A stretch of DNA of 64,000 nt. Origin: Prevotellaceae bacterium (GTDB taxonomy: Bacteria > Bacteroidota > Bacteroidia > Bacteroidales > Paludibacteraceae). Positions 53,830-63,447 of the stretch are shown here, in pieces. The position numbers were made by a program, and so were the translations under genes. The stretch covers positions 62,001 to 126,000 of the forward strand of contig JACJXK010000002.1 of the NCBI GenBank assembly GCA_020636675.1, read 5' to 3'. Position 1 is the first letter of the stretch. Each line of letters begins with the position of its first letter. The notes beneath the pieces are model-generated. The model saw only the letters and a list, made by a program, of their open reading frames with translations, did not search any database and had not been told where the DNA came from.

Positions 53830-55317
53830 TTATTTTATGAATCTGTTTACAAAAGGAATAGCCTTCAACGGCAGATCTCTTTTGATGATGAGTGCTATGT
53901 ATAGGCATAGAAAGAGAGTGTTGATTGCATACCGGACGATGTCGTTCTGAATATTCATTATTTTGCTTGCCCCGAATAGAACAAATGCCCCGATGAAGTA
54001 GATGCCGATGGACTTCAAATCGTATTTGATCGGGTAGTACTTCTGTCCATAGAAGTAGGAGACAACCATCATAATCAGATAGCAGAAGAAGGAGGCCGCA
54101 GCAGAAGCCATGTATCCGAACAAGGGAACGAATGTAATGTTGATGGCCAACGTGATTGCCAGCCCGGCTAAAGAAAAATAGGCTCCAAACTCTGTCTTGT
54201 CCACTAGTTTATACCATAATGATAGGTTAAAGAAAATGCCTTGAAACAGATATGACATTAATATGATGGGAACTACCCGTAACCCTTCCCAATAATCGCT
54301 TCGGATAATGTGTTTTAGTATGTCGAGGTAAAACATCATACCAAGAAAAATTAGAAGTGAGAATATGATGAAGAACTTCATGGCGTCTGCGTATTCGCTA
54401 CGTTTGTCGCCTCCTTTGTTCTGTGCGAAGACGAAAGGTTCGTAGGCGTATCGGAAGGCTTGTGTAAACACCATCATGACCATGGCTACCTTGAAACATG
54501 CTCCATAGATTCCGAGTTGTGTGTGTGCCACTGTCTGGTCTGTAATCAGATAGGGAAATATTATTTTGTCCACCGTCTGGTTCATTATACCGGCAATGCC
54601 CAAAATGAGAAGTGGCAGCGAGTATTTTAATATCTTCTTTAATAAGCCTTTGTCTATTTCGAATTTAGCCTTCTTGATCTCCGGCATTAATAATAGGGTG
54701 ACGGCGATTGTTGAGATTAGGTTGGATACAAATACATACCCAACTCCGTAGGTGGGGTCATAGAACCAATCGATGCTGCTTGGCGCGCTTTTTATCAGAA
54801 TTGGACAGATTAAAAGAAAAAATAAATTGAAAAAGATGTTTATACCAATCATGATTAATTTGAGCAATGCAAACCGGATGGCTTTGTTTTCGTATCTTAT
54901 GTAGGAGAAAGGAATGGCGCCGAAAGCGTCTAACGCAACAGTGATGCACATCATGGCTATGTACTCCGGATGGGAACCATATCCTAATGCATTGGATATC
55001 TGAACAGAGAAAGTATAAGATAGAATGGCAAATAGAGCAGAAGTGGAGGCTACGCAGAGAAGAGAACTGCTGTATACGTTGGTAGGGTTCTCCTCCTTCT
55101 TATTTACAAATCTGAAAAATCCGGTCTCCATACCATAGGTGAGGATAACCAGCAGCAAGGCGGTCCATGCGTAGATGTTCGTTACGATGCCATATTCTGC
55201 CGAACTGGTCAATATATAAGTATATAAAGGAACGAGACACCAATTAAGGAACTTTCCGACGATGCTGCTAAGCCCGTATATGGCGGTCTGCTTAGCTAAA
55301 CTTTTCATTTCTGCCAT
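53830..55317 (-). CDS. polysaccharide flippase (Wzx/MVF-type)
   Basis: Integral membrane protein of 495 residues with about 14 hydrophobic segments, beginning MAEMKSLAKQTAIYGLSSIVGKFLNW, the usual opening of oligosaccharide flippases. Such proteins move lipid-linked repeat units across the inner membrane for surface polysaccharide assembly. No glycosyltransferase is adjacent, so its glycan is unknown. ATG 55317 is preferred over the frame open to 55377 because a -7 box (55335-55342) lies inside that extension. Confidence 0.88.
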   Translation of the reverse strand: MAEMKSLAKQTAIYGLSSIVGKFLNWCLVPLYTYILTSSAEYGIVTNIYAWTALLLVILTYGMETGFFRFVNKKEENPTNVYSSSLLCVASTSALFAILSYTFSVQISNALGYGSHPEYIAMMCITVALDAFGAIPFSYIRYENKAIRFALLKLIMIGINIFFNLFFLLICPILIKSAPSSIDWFYDPTYGVGYVFVSNLISTIAVTLLLMPEIKKAKFEIDKGLLKKILKYSLPLLILGIAGIMNQTVDKIIFPYLITDQTVAHTQLGIYGACFKVAMVMMVFTQAFRYAYEPFVFAQNKGGDKRSEYADAMKFFIIFSLLIFLGMMFYLDILKHIIRSDYWEGLRVVPIILMSYLFQGIFFNLSLWYKLVDKTEFGAYFSLAGLAITLAINITFVPLFGYMASAAASFFCYLIMMVVSYFYGQKYYPIKYDLKSIGIYFIGAFVLFGASKIMNIQNDIVRYAINTLFLCLYIALIIKRDLPLKAIPFVNRFIK

Positions 55318-55334
55318 GATTGTGAAATTTTTTA

Positions 55335-55342
55335 CAAAGGTA
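55335..55342 (-). promoter_or_regulatory. -7 box of the flippase gene
   Basis: TACCTTTG on the minus strand fits TAnnTTTG and lies 18 bases upstream of the start at 55317. Confidence 0.55.
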
Positions 55343-55462
55343 TCTAAATGGGAGAAAACACCTACTTCCCAAATCAAATTCTTTTTGTGGAAAATTTGCC
55401 CAATGTGTTTCGTATAGTTAACATATTAATTGAGAATTGAAGAAAAAAAATATATTTTTACA

Positions 55463-55493
55463 CTTGTTTATAAAAAATGGATTAGTATTTTTG
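55463..55493 (+). promoter_or_regulatory. promoter of the giant surface-protein gene
   Basis: CTTG (55463-55466), 19 bases, then TATTTTTG (55486-55493). The leader to ATG 55579 is about 80 nt. Confidence 0.6.
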
Positions 55494-55578
55494 TAGCTCG
55501 ACTGCATATTCGTTTTTGCGGGTTGATTTGGTGTGATAAAATATATGATAGGGGTATCGTGTTAAAAAAATTAGTATC

Positions 55579-58500
55579 ATGAAAAGACATTTTTATATTT
55601 CGTTGCTGTTATTGCTATGGTCTATAACAGGAGCTTTTTCCCAGAGTATGCTTATTTCCGGTGGAAATGATCATGGAGTGGCCCTTTGTAATAAAGGACA
55701 GATTTTTGCATGGGGATATAATGGCGGAAATCGTTTGGGACTAAAATCTCCGTATGATGCGCAAGAAGTTGTAACAAAACCTCAGATGGTTGACATTCCT
55801 GCTGGCTTGACGTTTTCTCAAGTAACGGCGGGTTCTGGCGCAACTAATATTGCGTTAGCATGTACAAAAGTAGTTTATGCTTGGGGTGAGAACAAAGTAG
55901 GAACTGCAGGACAACCCACAGGAGATGTCATCTCAACGCCAATGCCTGTTTTCTGCGGCGAGGCGACAGATCATGGTTTTGATGTGGATGGAGTTTCCTC
56001 GGGTCCATATTTAGGAGGTGTAAAGATGGTGGGGGGAACAACTTCTGCAGGTATAGCTTTGTTGGATGATGGAAAAGCTGTGATTTGGGGAGGAAATGGT
56101 AGGTACCAGTCAGGTCCGACATATCCTTTGTTAAAAGCTGAGTCGCATCTTCCTATATATATTAGAGATAAAAATGGAAAACCTTTGGAGAATATCATTC
56201 ACATCTCAGGTGGAGATAATAACATATTGCTAATTGTTGGGAGTTCTAAAGACGCATCGGTTGGCGTAGCCTATTCTATGGGTTCTGTAAACGGAAGAGG
56301 AACTGGTGATGGAGGAAATGGAGATGCATCTACGTTTTATGCTGCGCCTGTTCTTATGATGGATCCTACTTCAATAGCGAATGGTACGTATACGACAAAT
56401 AATGAACAACTTTTGAAGGTCAAAACTACAGGTATTAGTGACAAAGGAGGTTTTGCTGTTGATGAAAATACAGGATTTTTGTATGGTTGGGGAGGAAATG
56501 GTTGGAATGGTTGTATTGGTTTGGAAGTTCAGAGTGATAAATTTGTTTATGCGTCTAAGGTGCTGTCTGGGGAATATGTGGAAATTTCAAATGAACCATA
56601 TATGACTAATGTCCATCAAGTGATTGGAGGAAATGGATATGGAGCTTGTGTGACAGAAGATCACTATATGCTGTATTGGGGTGTTCATGCTCCGGCATCA
56701 AATAGCGGAGGAGTTGTTCCTAATTCTACTTGGGCAAACAAAACAGGTTTTAGTGGAACAAATATAGATCCAGGACCGGTATTTGCAAATTATTGTGCAG
56801 GAGAAAAAGGACCGAAAGAAGTTAGAGTAGATGATGCGTTAGCTATAGGACGAGGCGATTTGTTTGGTTTCATGGTTAATATGGATGGTGATTTTTATGT
56901 TTGGGGAAGCACAAAACGACCAGGAAATGATACGCCTCAGGAGGTGGGGACACTTGGTCTCGGATTTGCCGGAAAATCTGATGATCCTCAAGGTACTGGA
57001 TATAGAACATGTTTGTCTAAAATAGAACTTGATTGTGAGCCTCAAGATGAATGTCCTACAGTCTACATGATAGGTCCTCGTTATAAATGCCCCGGAGAAT
57101 CGGATTCTCTTTATTGTGGATTTACTCCTACAAAGAAGTCAATTGATAGATATTTCTTTCAATGGGAATTCAACGGACAAGTGTTGAATACATCAACTTC
57201 AACGGATAGTGAGGCAAAGCGAAAGGCGGATAAGTGGAATAATTGGATAGTCGAAGTTGAAGATCCAGGAACTTATAAAGTTACTATCGTGTATGTGGGA
57301 AATAATGTCCCTTGTACAAATTGTCCTGATGCAGTAGGTGAAATAGAGGTGATAGATATGGATATGCCTGTTGATACAATCGTTACAAATATGAATTGTG
57401 TGGCAGACCCAGTGAACCCTTCTGCCGTTGATAACATCTGTTTTGAGGCGGTAACGAACGATAAATTTTATAATGCTACGCAAATGACATCGTTTGCGGC
57501 ATTCTCTACGGCTACCTCAACAGATACGTTAGAAGTATTTAAAGTAAAAGGTGCTGGTGGTACGATGAATTTTTGTGTGTCTGGAGATAAGATAGCGGCA
57601 AGTGAGGTACACGATAATAAAGATGAGTCAAGTAAGGATACTATTTATAATGTTTGGTTGGAAGATATAACTAAGTTTGAGACTATTCTGTTTCCTACAT
57701 CAACTCCTGCAACTGCGAGTGGAGGTTATCAGTCTTATACTGATATTATTTGTGTACATTCTGCTGTGGAGTTAATTTCTTTTGATTTGTATGGAAAAGG
57801 TTATGGACAGCCGGTAAATGTTACTGTTACTCCTGTTATTTATAATGCAGGTAAAATGAAAGATGGCCAATATATCTTTTCATCTGAGTATTTTAGAGGC
57901 AATCCTCAAATTGTTACTTTTGATGGTACTACACCGACAAAAGCTACAATTAATCTAAATGTTAAACTTCCAGGAAATGCAGCAAGAGGAACTATGTATG
58001 TTTTGGCAATGGTAGTTAGTGGAGGAGGTCATAATCTTTATAATTTCAACTTTCCGGATCCCGGTTCTGGTGTCATGTTTGATAAACCTATTGAGGATCC
58101 GAACAATTTTGGAATTACGGTGGTAGGTTCCACTGCAAATGGATTTGTTACAGGTAATGGCAATAGGGTATCTGTGTTTACGAACATTACTTTTGGAAAA
58201 CTTACGGATTACGATTGTGGCCGTATTATGTTGTCGGCTCGTTATGGATGTCCTCCTTGTAACAAACCGGATGCAAATGCAAACGGAAAATATGTGGAGA
58301 TAGAGCCTTCGCAGTTGGCGGTAGACGATACGGTTCGCCTGTGTAAAGAATCTCCTGCCATTACATTGTCCGTAAAGGATGTGAAAAAAGCGGCTGGCGG
58401 TTCGTTCGATATCCTTTGGTTCGGCAATGAAGCTGATATGGCTGACGAAACATTGGCTATTAAATCGGATGTGACCGGTACGGCAACAGCCTCTTCCATT

Positions 58501-61500
58501 GATGTGAAGTGGACAGATCTAACTCCGGGAGAAACAAAGACATATTATGTGAAAGTTCGTGACCACGAGAAGAATACGGCAGCGGCTTGTTTCGTGTTCG
58601 ACTCAATAAAGGTGAAGGCTAATATAGTGCCAGTTGTTCCTGAAATTGAGATAGATCCATTCTGTGAAGGTTCTCTCTCTCTTGCTGAGTTACAAGTCAT
58701 GGCTGATAAATTCTCATTTAAGGGATTAACTTCTGATGTACAGACAGCAGCTGGCATATCTTTGCCTGCTTCTGCTTTGTTGCTGGAATTCTCATCTTTG
58801 ACTGCCGGTTCTCATAAATATAAGGTGATTGTTACAGATGATGCGACGGGTTGCGTTAGCGAACCTAAAACAGTAGAAATAACAGTTTGGGAAAATCCGG
58901 AGGAGACGTTGGCTGCGACAGCCGACTTCTGCGAGGGAGCGAACGTGGCATTGCCGTCGTCGGCAAAATCGTACACGTTGGCATGGTACAAGGATGCTGC
59001 GGGTAGTGGCTTGGCAAACGAAACGCTCTCTGCCTTGGCTGGCAGCACAACCCCATATGAATATTATTACACAGTGACGGATGCGAATGGCTGCGTGAGC
59101 GACACGCTACCATATGCATTTACGGTGAAACCGATAGCCACGGTGTTGTTTGATACTACGATGGTCTGCGGAAAGACCACGGCGACGAAGAAAAATGACA
59201 CTCCGGCTGGAGCTAAACTGGTATGGACATTAAATGGAACGGCCGTCTCGACGACGGAGTTTTCGGAGCCAACCTATACGGGTGACCTTGGTGAGCTGGC
59301 AGTCTATGCCGAAGCTACAGGTTATTGTAATAGCGACACGGCGCGCTTGACCCAACTTCATGTGAAGGCGGTGCCTACAGCACCGACGGGAACCAAGACG
59401 GTGACCTATCTGTTGAGCGATGCAGAGAATGGAACGTTTAAGGATCTTCTGTCCCAGAAGGCGGAGGCTGTGGACATAGAGACCGGATATGATTATAATT
59501 GGTACTCTTCGGATGGTGTGAGTCTGGGAACCACGGTGCCTACACCGTCTGTTCCGGCATCTACCGTGACAGAAGACCAGCAGCTTACCTATACGGTGAC
59601 CCGCACCAATGCGGACGGCTGCGAAAGTGACCCTACGACGGTGAATGTGACCATTTATCTGACGCCGGCGCCTACTACGGTTCCGGTGGAATATTGTCTG
59701 AACTCGACGATGTCGGTGCCATTGACGGCTGCCATCAACGATCCGAATGGAGTAGGGGAATTCACCTTGCAGTGGTACGATACGGATAAGACAACGAAGA
59801 TATCGGCTCCTACGCCGGACGTTACGACAGCAGGTTCCAAAACCTATTACGTGAGTCAGATCTCCACGGCAGGAGCGGAGAGTAGCCTTGTCCCTTTGAC
59901 GGTGACTGTCTATGATGTCGCTTTGCCGACGTTGGATGCGACGAATGTCTTGAAATATTGTAGCGCAGAGACGGCAACTGCTCTTTCTGCCACATTAAAT
60001 AGCGATGCCACGACATATATGATGGGAGATAAGCTGGTGTGGACCTTGGAAGGTACAGAGACTGCGTCTGTGACTCCGAACACTTCGGTAACGGCTACGA
60101 CTACATATAAGTATGGAGTGTCACAGACCTATACGGTGCCTTCTAGCTCGGAGGTCTGTAAGGGAACGGAGGTGTCTACGTCAGTAACTGTCACCTACGT
60201 TCCGGTCCTGAAGACGGAGAGCGTGCTCTACCTGAAGACGGACGCGGAGAACGGCACGTTCGCCAAGAACATCAAACAGCAGAACCCGAGCGTGTATAGC
60301 GGCGAGGAGGCGGGAGCCACGCTGAACTGGTACGAGTCTGACTGCACGACCCTGATCACCGGCACGCCGACACCGACTGTCGACCCGACTACGCCGGAAG
60401 GTACGGACCAGACGGTTACCTACTGCGTGAGCCAGACGGTAGACGGCTGCGAGAGCGGAAGGGAGAAGGTGGAGGTGACCATCAGCGATTCGCCGGTGCC
60501 AACGGGCAACGACGTGATCTACTGCGAGGGAGAGACTGCAACGGCGTTGACGGCAACCATCAACACTATGGTGGATGCAGCCTCGAACTATGATCTGATG
60601 TGGTATGACGAGGCAGGCACACCTTTGGCGTCTGCCCCATCCCCATCGACAGCGATGAAGGCGGGAGATGCCACAGTGAGTGTGTACAAGTACTATGTCT
60701 CCCAGAAACACAAGACGACTTCGGCGGAAAGTTCGAGAGACGAGGTCACTGTGACCATCTATGCGAACCCTACACTTTCCATAACTGACCCATCTGCGGT
60801 GTGCGAAGAAACCGTGGACATCAGTGAGGCGGTAACGCTCACGAACGAGGTCGCTGGCAAGGACTATACAAAGACATATTATTCCGACGCGAATGGAGCG
60901 ACGGCGATTTCACAGGATGTACTGACTTCGGGAACCTATTATGTGCAGTATGCATATAACGTGGGAAGCGAGACGGGTAACACCTGCAAATCCACCATAG
61001 ATGCAGTCAAGGTCGTGGTGAACAACCTGACCGTCCCTGTGATAAGCGGACCAACGTCCGTGTGCCCCGGCAAGACGGTGACGCTTGAGGCCAATGCAAC
61101 CAGCACGGATCCGGGCGATGCGGGCATCACCTACAAGTGGGGCGGCGATGCGACGGGCACGGGCAGCCAATTCACGAGCGGAGCCCTGTCGATGACGACG
61201 GGCACAAAATACAGCTACACGGTCGAGGCTACGGTGGGAGCCTGCACGAAGAGCGTGGCGGCGGCATACGAAGTCACAATCGGAAACGGTCCGGTCATCG
61301 GAACGATGACGGTTGCCGAGACGGACAACGCAGCATCGACGGGATTTAAAGACGACGTGTTGCGTGAGTTCTACAGCTGCGGCGGCAACGTCACGCTGAC
61401 GGCCGACTACATGAACACGGGGAACAACGACTACGTCTGGTATGAAGGCACGACGCAGGTCGGCATCGGTGCTGCCTACAGCATCCCGGCCACAACCAGC

Positions 61501-63357
61501 GCAGGGACGAAGACCTATACGGTGAAATATACGAACCAGTGCGAGGCGACCGCCTCCATCACGGTGAACGCCGTTCCGTTGACGGCCGCACCTACCGGCA
61601 CCGAGCTGCTGAAGATGTGCGAGGAGGAGACCTTCACGACGGGACTGACGTACCAGTGCTCGGAGACACCTGACATCCAATGGTACAAGGACGGCGTGAA
61701 GATAGACGGCAAGACCGGCGCGACCTGCACGATAGACAAGGTGAAAGACAGTGACGACGGGCAGTACAGCTACGAGGTGACGAACCGCGGCTGCAAGGCC
61801 AAGGGCGACGCGAACAGCCTGGATGCGCAGCCGTACATTAAGGTGACGAACCAGACGGAGCCATACATAGTGACGCGCCATGGCAGCCAGACAATCCAAC
61901 TGAACGTGACGGTACCGGCCGTCGGCACGGTGGAGAGCATCGATTGGAAGGAGAGCGGAGAGACCGTCAACGGCGGGGACTCATACAGCCTGGCGGACGT
62001 CACGGCGGACCACAGCTACGAGATTACGCTGACGGATCCCAACTATTGCTCGGCCAAGACGACGGCCACGGTGTGGGTTGACGCCAAGCTGGTGCTGTCC
62101 ACCGACTTTGCGGACACTCTCTGCCACGGCGAGAGCCGTACGTTCACGATAGACACGACGGGTACGGGCGCCTTCCGCGACGGCCAGTGCACGCTGACGG
62201 TGACGGAGGTCCAGGACGGCGTGACGACGGACGTGACGGGCAAGTTCGCTCAGACGGCGGGCAAGCTTACGGCCAGCCTGTCGCCGGTAAAGGACGCGAC
62301 ATATAGGGTGTACTACGCCTATAAGACGCAGGACACAACGGCTACGGAGTCGATCGTGGTTCTCCAGCCGATAGAGGTAATCGTCCCTGCCGCACAGACG
62401 GTGTGCGAGGGAGAGGAGGCCACCATCAAGCTGACGAGCGTGAAGCCGGACGGCACTACCATCCTGTGGGATGCAGACCCGACGATTACGAGCGGCTTTG
62501 ACAAGGACGAGATTACGGTCGTAGGCAAGTATCAGGGAGGCAGCGGCCACCAGTCAAAATACACGTACAACTTCACGGCTTCGTATGCCGGCTGCCAGAA
62601 CCTTCCGCTGAAGGCCTATCTGAACGTGGACGAACCGATCACGGGCGCGGTGACGGGTAAAACTCCAATTTGTGAGGCGTCTAGTACAACGTTGGATGCA
62701 TCTTCGTTTGATGCGACATCTTATATTTGGAAGAGAGAAAATGATAGTTTGTTTATGAAGACAGACGAAATTATTAATGTGATCCTGAATGCAACGACCA
62801 CCTTTAATATAACCATGACAAGGGGGAAATGTTCTAAAGACACCACCTTCACGGTAGAGGTTACTTCGTTGCCAGTAATCGTTAGTGTGGATTCTATTGG
62901 GCTTAGATCTCGTCAGATAGCTATTGAGAGTGGAAAAGGTACGGCTCCGTTCCAATATGCGGTTGATAAGATATCCGAATTGGGAAGCTCTAATTTGATT
63001 GAAAATTTGAAATATACTTCTCATGAGGCTTATGTAGTTGACGCTGTTGGTTGTATGGCTCAGTTCCCATTCTATATGGAGGCTCCAAGTATATATCCTA
63101 ATGGCGTAATTACTCCAAATGGAGATGCCGTTAATGATCGTTGGGAAGTTGCTAATTTGAAAGATGTTTATCCGGATGCTGTTGTTAGAATATACGATCG
63201 TTTTGGTAAAAAGTTGGCAGAATATAAAGGTTCTGCTGATGGTTGGGATGGTACCTATAATGGCAAGGATATGCCAACTACTGATTATTGGTATGAAATA
63301 GAGATAGAGGAAATTAACAAAACTTATGTTGGCCATTTCACATTGTTGAGGAGATAG
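55579..63357 (+). CDS. giant T9SS-secreted surface protein with RCC1-like propeller and Ig-like repeats
   Basis: Protein of 2592 residues. Signal peptide ending TGAFSQ. Residues 25-480 contain about six RCC1/BLIP-II-like blades, each with a pattern such as HGVALCNKGQIFAWGYN, GIALLDDGKAVIWGGN and FGFMVNMDGDFYVWGS. A Cys-containing segment follows (480-900), then many Ig/PKD-like repeats (about 900-2400) with the recurring ends YYVSQ and DGCES. A longer unit of about 277 residues is repeated (YLLSDAENGTF near 1275, YLKTDAENGTF near 1550). The end is a gliding-motility-type T9SS domain (NGVITPNGDAVNDRWEV, then YDRFGKKLAEYKG). Base composition changes sharply inside the gene. It is followed by a PorP/SprF-like gene, its usual secretion partner. 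Confidence 0.88.
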   Translation: MKRHFYISLLLLLWSITGAFSQSMLISGGNDHGVALCNKGQIFAWGYNGGNRLGLKSPYDAQEVVTKPQMVDIPAGLTFSQVTAGSGATNIALACTKVVYAWGENKVGTAGQPTGDVISTPMPVFCGEATDHGFDVDGVSSGPYLGGVKMVGGTTSAGIALLDDGKAVIWGGNGRYQSGPTYPLLKAESHLPIYIRDKNGKPLENIIHISGGDNNILLIVGSSKDASVGVAYSMGSVNGRGTGDGGNGDASTFYAAPVLMMDPTSIANGTYTTNNEQLLKVKTTGISDKGGFAVDENTGFLYGWGGNGWNGCIGLEVQSDKFVYASKVLSGEYVEISNEPYMTNVHQVIGGNGYGACVTEDHYMLYWGVHAPASNSGGVVPNSTWANKTGFSGTNIDPGPVFANYCAGEKGPKEVRVDDALAIGRGDLFGFMVNMDGDFYVWGSTKRPGNDTPQEVGTLGLGFAGKSDDPQGTGYRTCLSKIELDCEPQDECPTVYMIGPRYKCPGESDSLYCGFTPTKKSIDRYFFQWEFNGQVLNTSTSTDSEAKRKADKWNNWIVEVEDPGTYKVTIVYVGNNVPCTNCPDAVGEIEVIDMDMPVDTIVTNMNCVADPVNPSAVDNICFEAVTNDKFYNATQMTSFAAFSTATSTDTLEVFKVKGAGGTMNFCVSGDKIAASEVHDNKDESSKDTIYNVWLEDITKFETILFPTSTPATASGGYQSYTDIICVHSAVELISFDLYGKGYGQPVNVTVTPVIYNAGKMKDGQYIFSSEYFRGNPQIVTFDGTTPTKATINLNVKLPGNAARGTMYVLAMVVSGGGHNLYNFNFPDPGSGVMFDKPIEDPNNFGITVVGSTANGFVTGNGNRVSVFTNITFGKLTDYDCGRIMLSARYGCPPCNKPDANANGKYVEIEPSQLAVDDTVRLCKESPAITLSVKDVKKAAGGSFDILWFGNEADMADETLAIKSDVTGTATASSIDVKWTDLTPGETKTYYVKVRDHEKNTAAACFVFDSIKVKANIVPVVPEIEIDPFCEGSLSLAELQVMADKFSFKGLTSDVQTAAGISLPASALLLEFSSLTAGSHKYKVIVTDDATGCVSEPKTVEITVWENPEETLAATADFCEGANVALPSSAKSYTLAWYKDAAGSGLANETLSALAGSTTPYEYYYTVTDANGCVSDTLPYAFTVKPIATVLFDTTMVCGKTTATKKNDTPAGAKLVWTLNGTAVSTTEFSEPTYTGDLGELAVYAEATGYCNSDTARLTQLHVKAVPTAPTGTKTVTYLLSDAENGTFKDLLSQKAEAVDIETGYDYNWYSSDGVSLGTTVPTPSVPASTVTEDQQLTYTVTRTNADGCESDPTTVNVTIYLTPAPTTVPVEYCLNSTMSVPLTAAINDPNGVGEFTLQWYDTDKTTKISAPTPDVTTAGSKTYYVSQISTAGAESSLVPLTVTVYDVALPTLDATNVLKYCSAETATALSATLNSDATTYMMGDKLVWTLEGTETASVTPNTSVTATTTYKYGVSQTYTVPSSSEVCKGTEVSTSVTVTYVPVLKTESVLYLKTDAENGTFAKNIKQQNPSVYSGEEAGATLNWYESDCTTLITGTPTPTVDPTTPEGTDQTVTYCVSQTVDGCESGREKVEVTISDSPVPTGNDVIYCEGETATALTATINTMVDAASNYDLMWYDEAGTPLASAPSPSTAMKAGDATVSVYKYYVSQKHKTTSAESSRDEVTVTIYANPTLSITDPSAVCEETVDISEAVTLTNEVAGKDYTKTYYSDANGATAISQDVLTSGTYYVQYAYNVGSETGNTCKSTIDAVKVVVNNLTVPVISGPTSVCPGKTVTLEANATSTDPGDAGITYKWGGDATGTGSQFTSGALSMTTGTKYSYTVEATVGACTKSVAAAYEVTIGNGPVIGTMTVAETDNAASTGFKDDVLREFYSCGGNVTLTADYMNTGNNDYVWYEGTTQVGIGAAYSIPATTSAGTKTYTVKYTNQCEATASITVNAVPLTAAPTGTELLKMCEEETFTTGLTYQCSETPDIQWYKDGVKIDGKTGATCTIDKVKDSDDGQYSYEVTNRGCKAKGDANSLDAQPYIKVTNQTEPYIVTRHGSQTIQLNVTVPAVGTVESIDWKESGETVNGGDSYSLADVTADHSYEITLTDPNYCSAKTTATVWVDAKLVLSTDFADTLCHGESRTFTIDTTGTGAFRDGQCTLTVTEVQDGVTTDVTGKFAQTAGKLTASLSPVKDATYRVYYAYKTQDTTATESIVVLQPIEVIVPAAQTVCEGEEATIKLTSVKPDGTTILWDADPTITSGFDKDEITVVGKYQGGSGHQSKYTYNFTASYAGCQNLPLKAYLNVDEPITGAVTGKTPICEASSTTLDASSFDATSYIWKRENDSLFMKTDEIINVILNATTTFNITMTRGKCSKDTTFTVEVTSLPVIVSVDSIGLRSRQIAIESGKGTAPFQYAVDKISELGSSNLIENLKYTSHEAYVVDAVGCMAQFPFYMEAPSIYPNGVITPNGDAVNDRWEVANLKDVYPDAVVRIYDRFGKKLAEYKGSADGWDGTYNGKDMPTTDYWYEIEIEEINKTYVGHFTLLRR
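60180..62650 (+). other. GC-rich mosaic segment inside the giant gene
   Basis: By eye, codons switch to G- or C-ending forms at about 60180 and back to A- or T-ending forms at about 62660, while the reading frame is unbroken. The flanking parts of the same gene are AT-rich like the neighbourhood. Long antisense open frames in this segment are a side effect of the base composition. Confidence 0.7.
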
Positions 63358-63370
63358 TAAATATAATTAA

Positions 63371-63409
63371 GGGAATCGAAGAAGATGATTTTTCTTCGAT
63401 TCCCTTTTT
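63371..63409 (+). terminator. terminator between the giant gene and the PorP/SprF-like gene
   Basis: A perfect 13-bp stem (63371-63383 with 63392-63404) with a T5 tail, 13 bases after the stop. It may attenuate rather than end expression of the downstream partner gene. Confidence 0.85.
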
Positions 63410-63447
63410 GACGCAACGAATAATAACTAAATTACAATATTTTTGAG

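Noticed and set aside
60181..62550. Several antisense open frames of 60-330 codons
   Set aside because: They lie within the GC-rich part of the giant surface-protein gene and reflect the lack of AT-rich stop codons; their composition (Arg/His-rich) is not protein-like.
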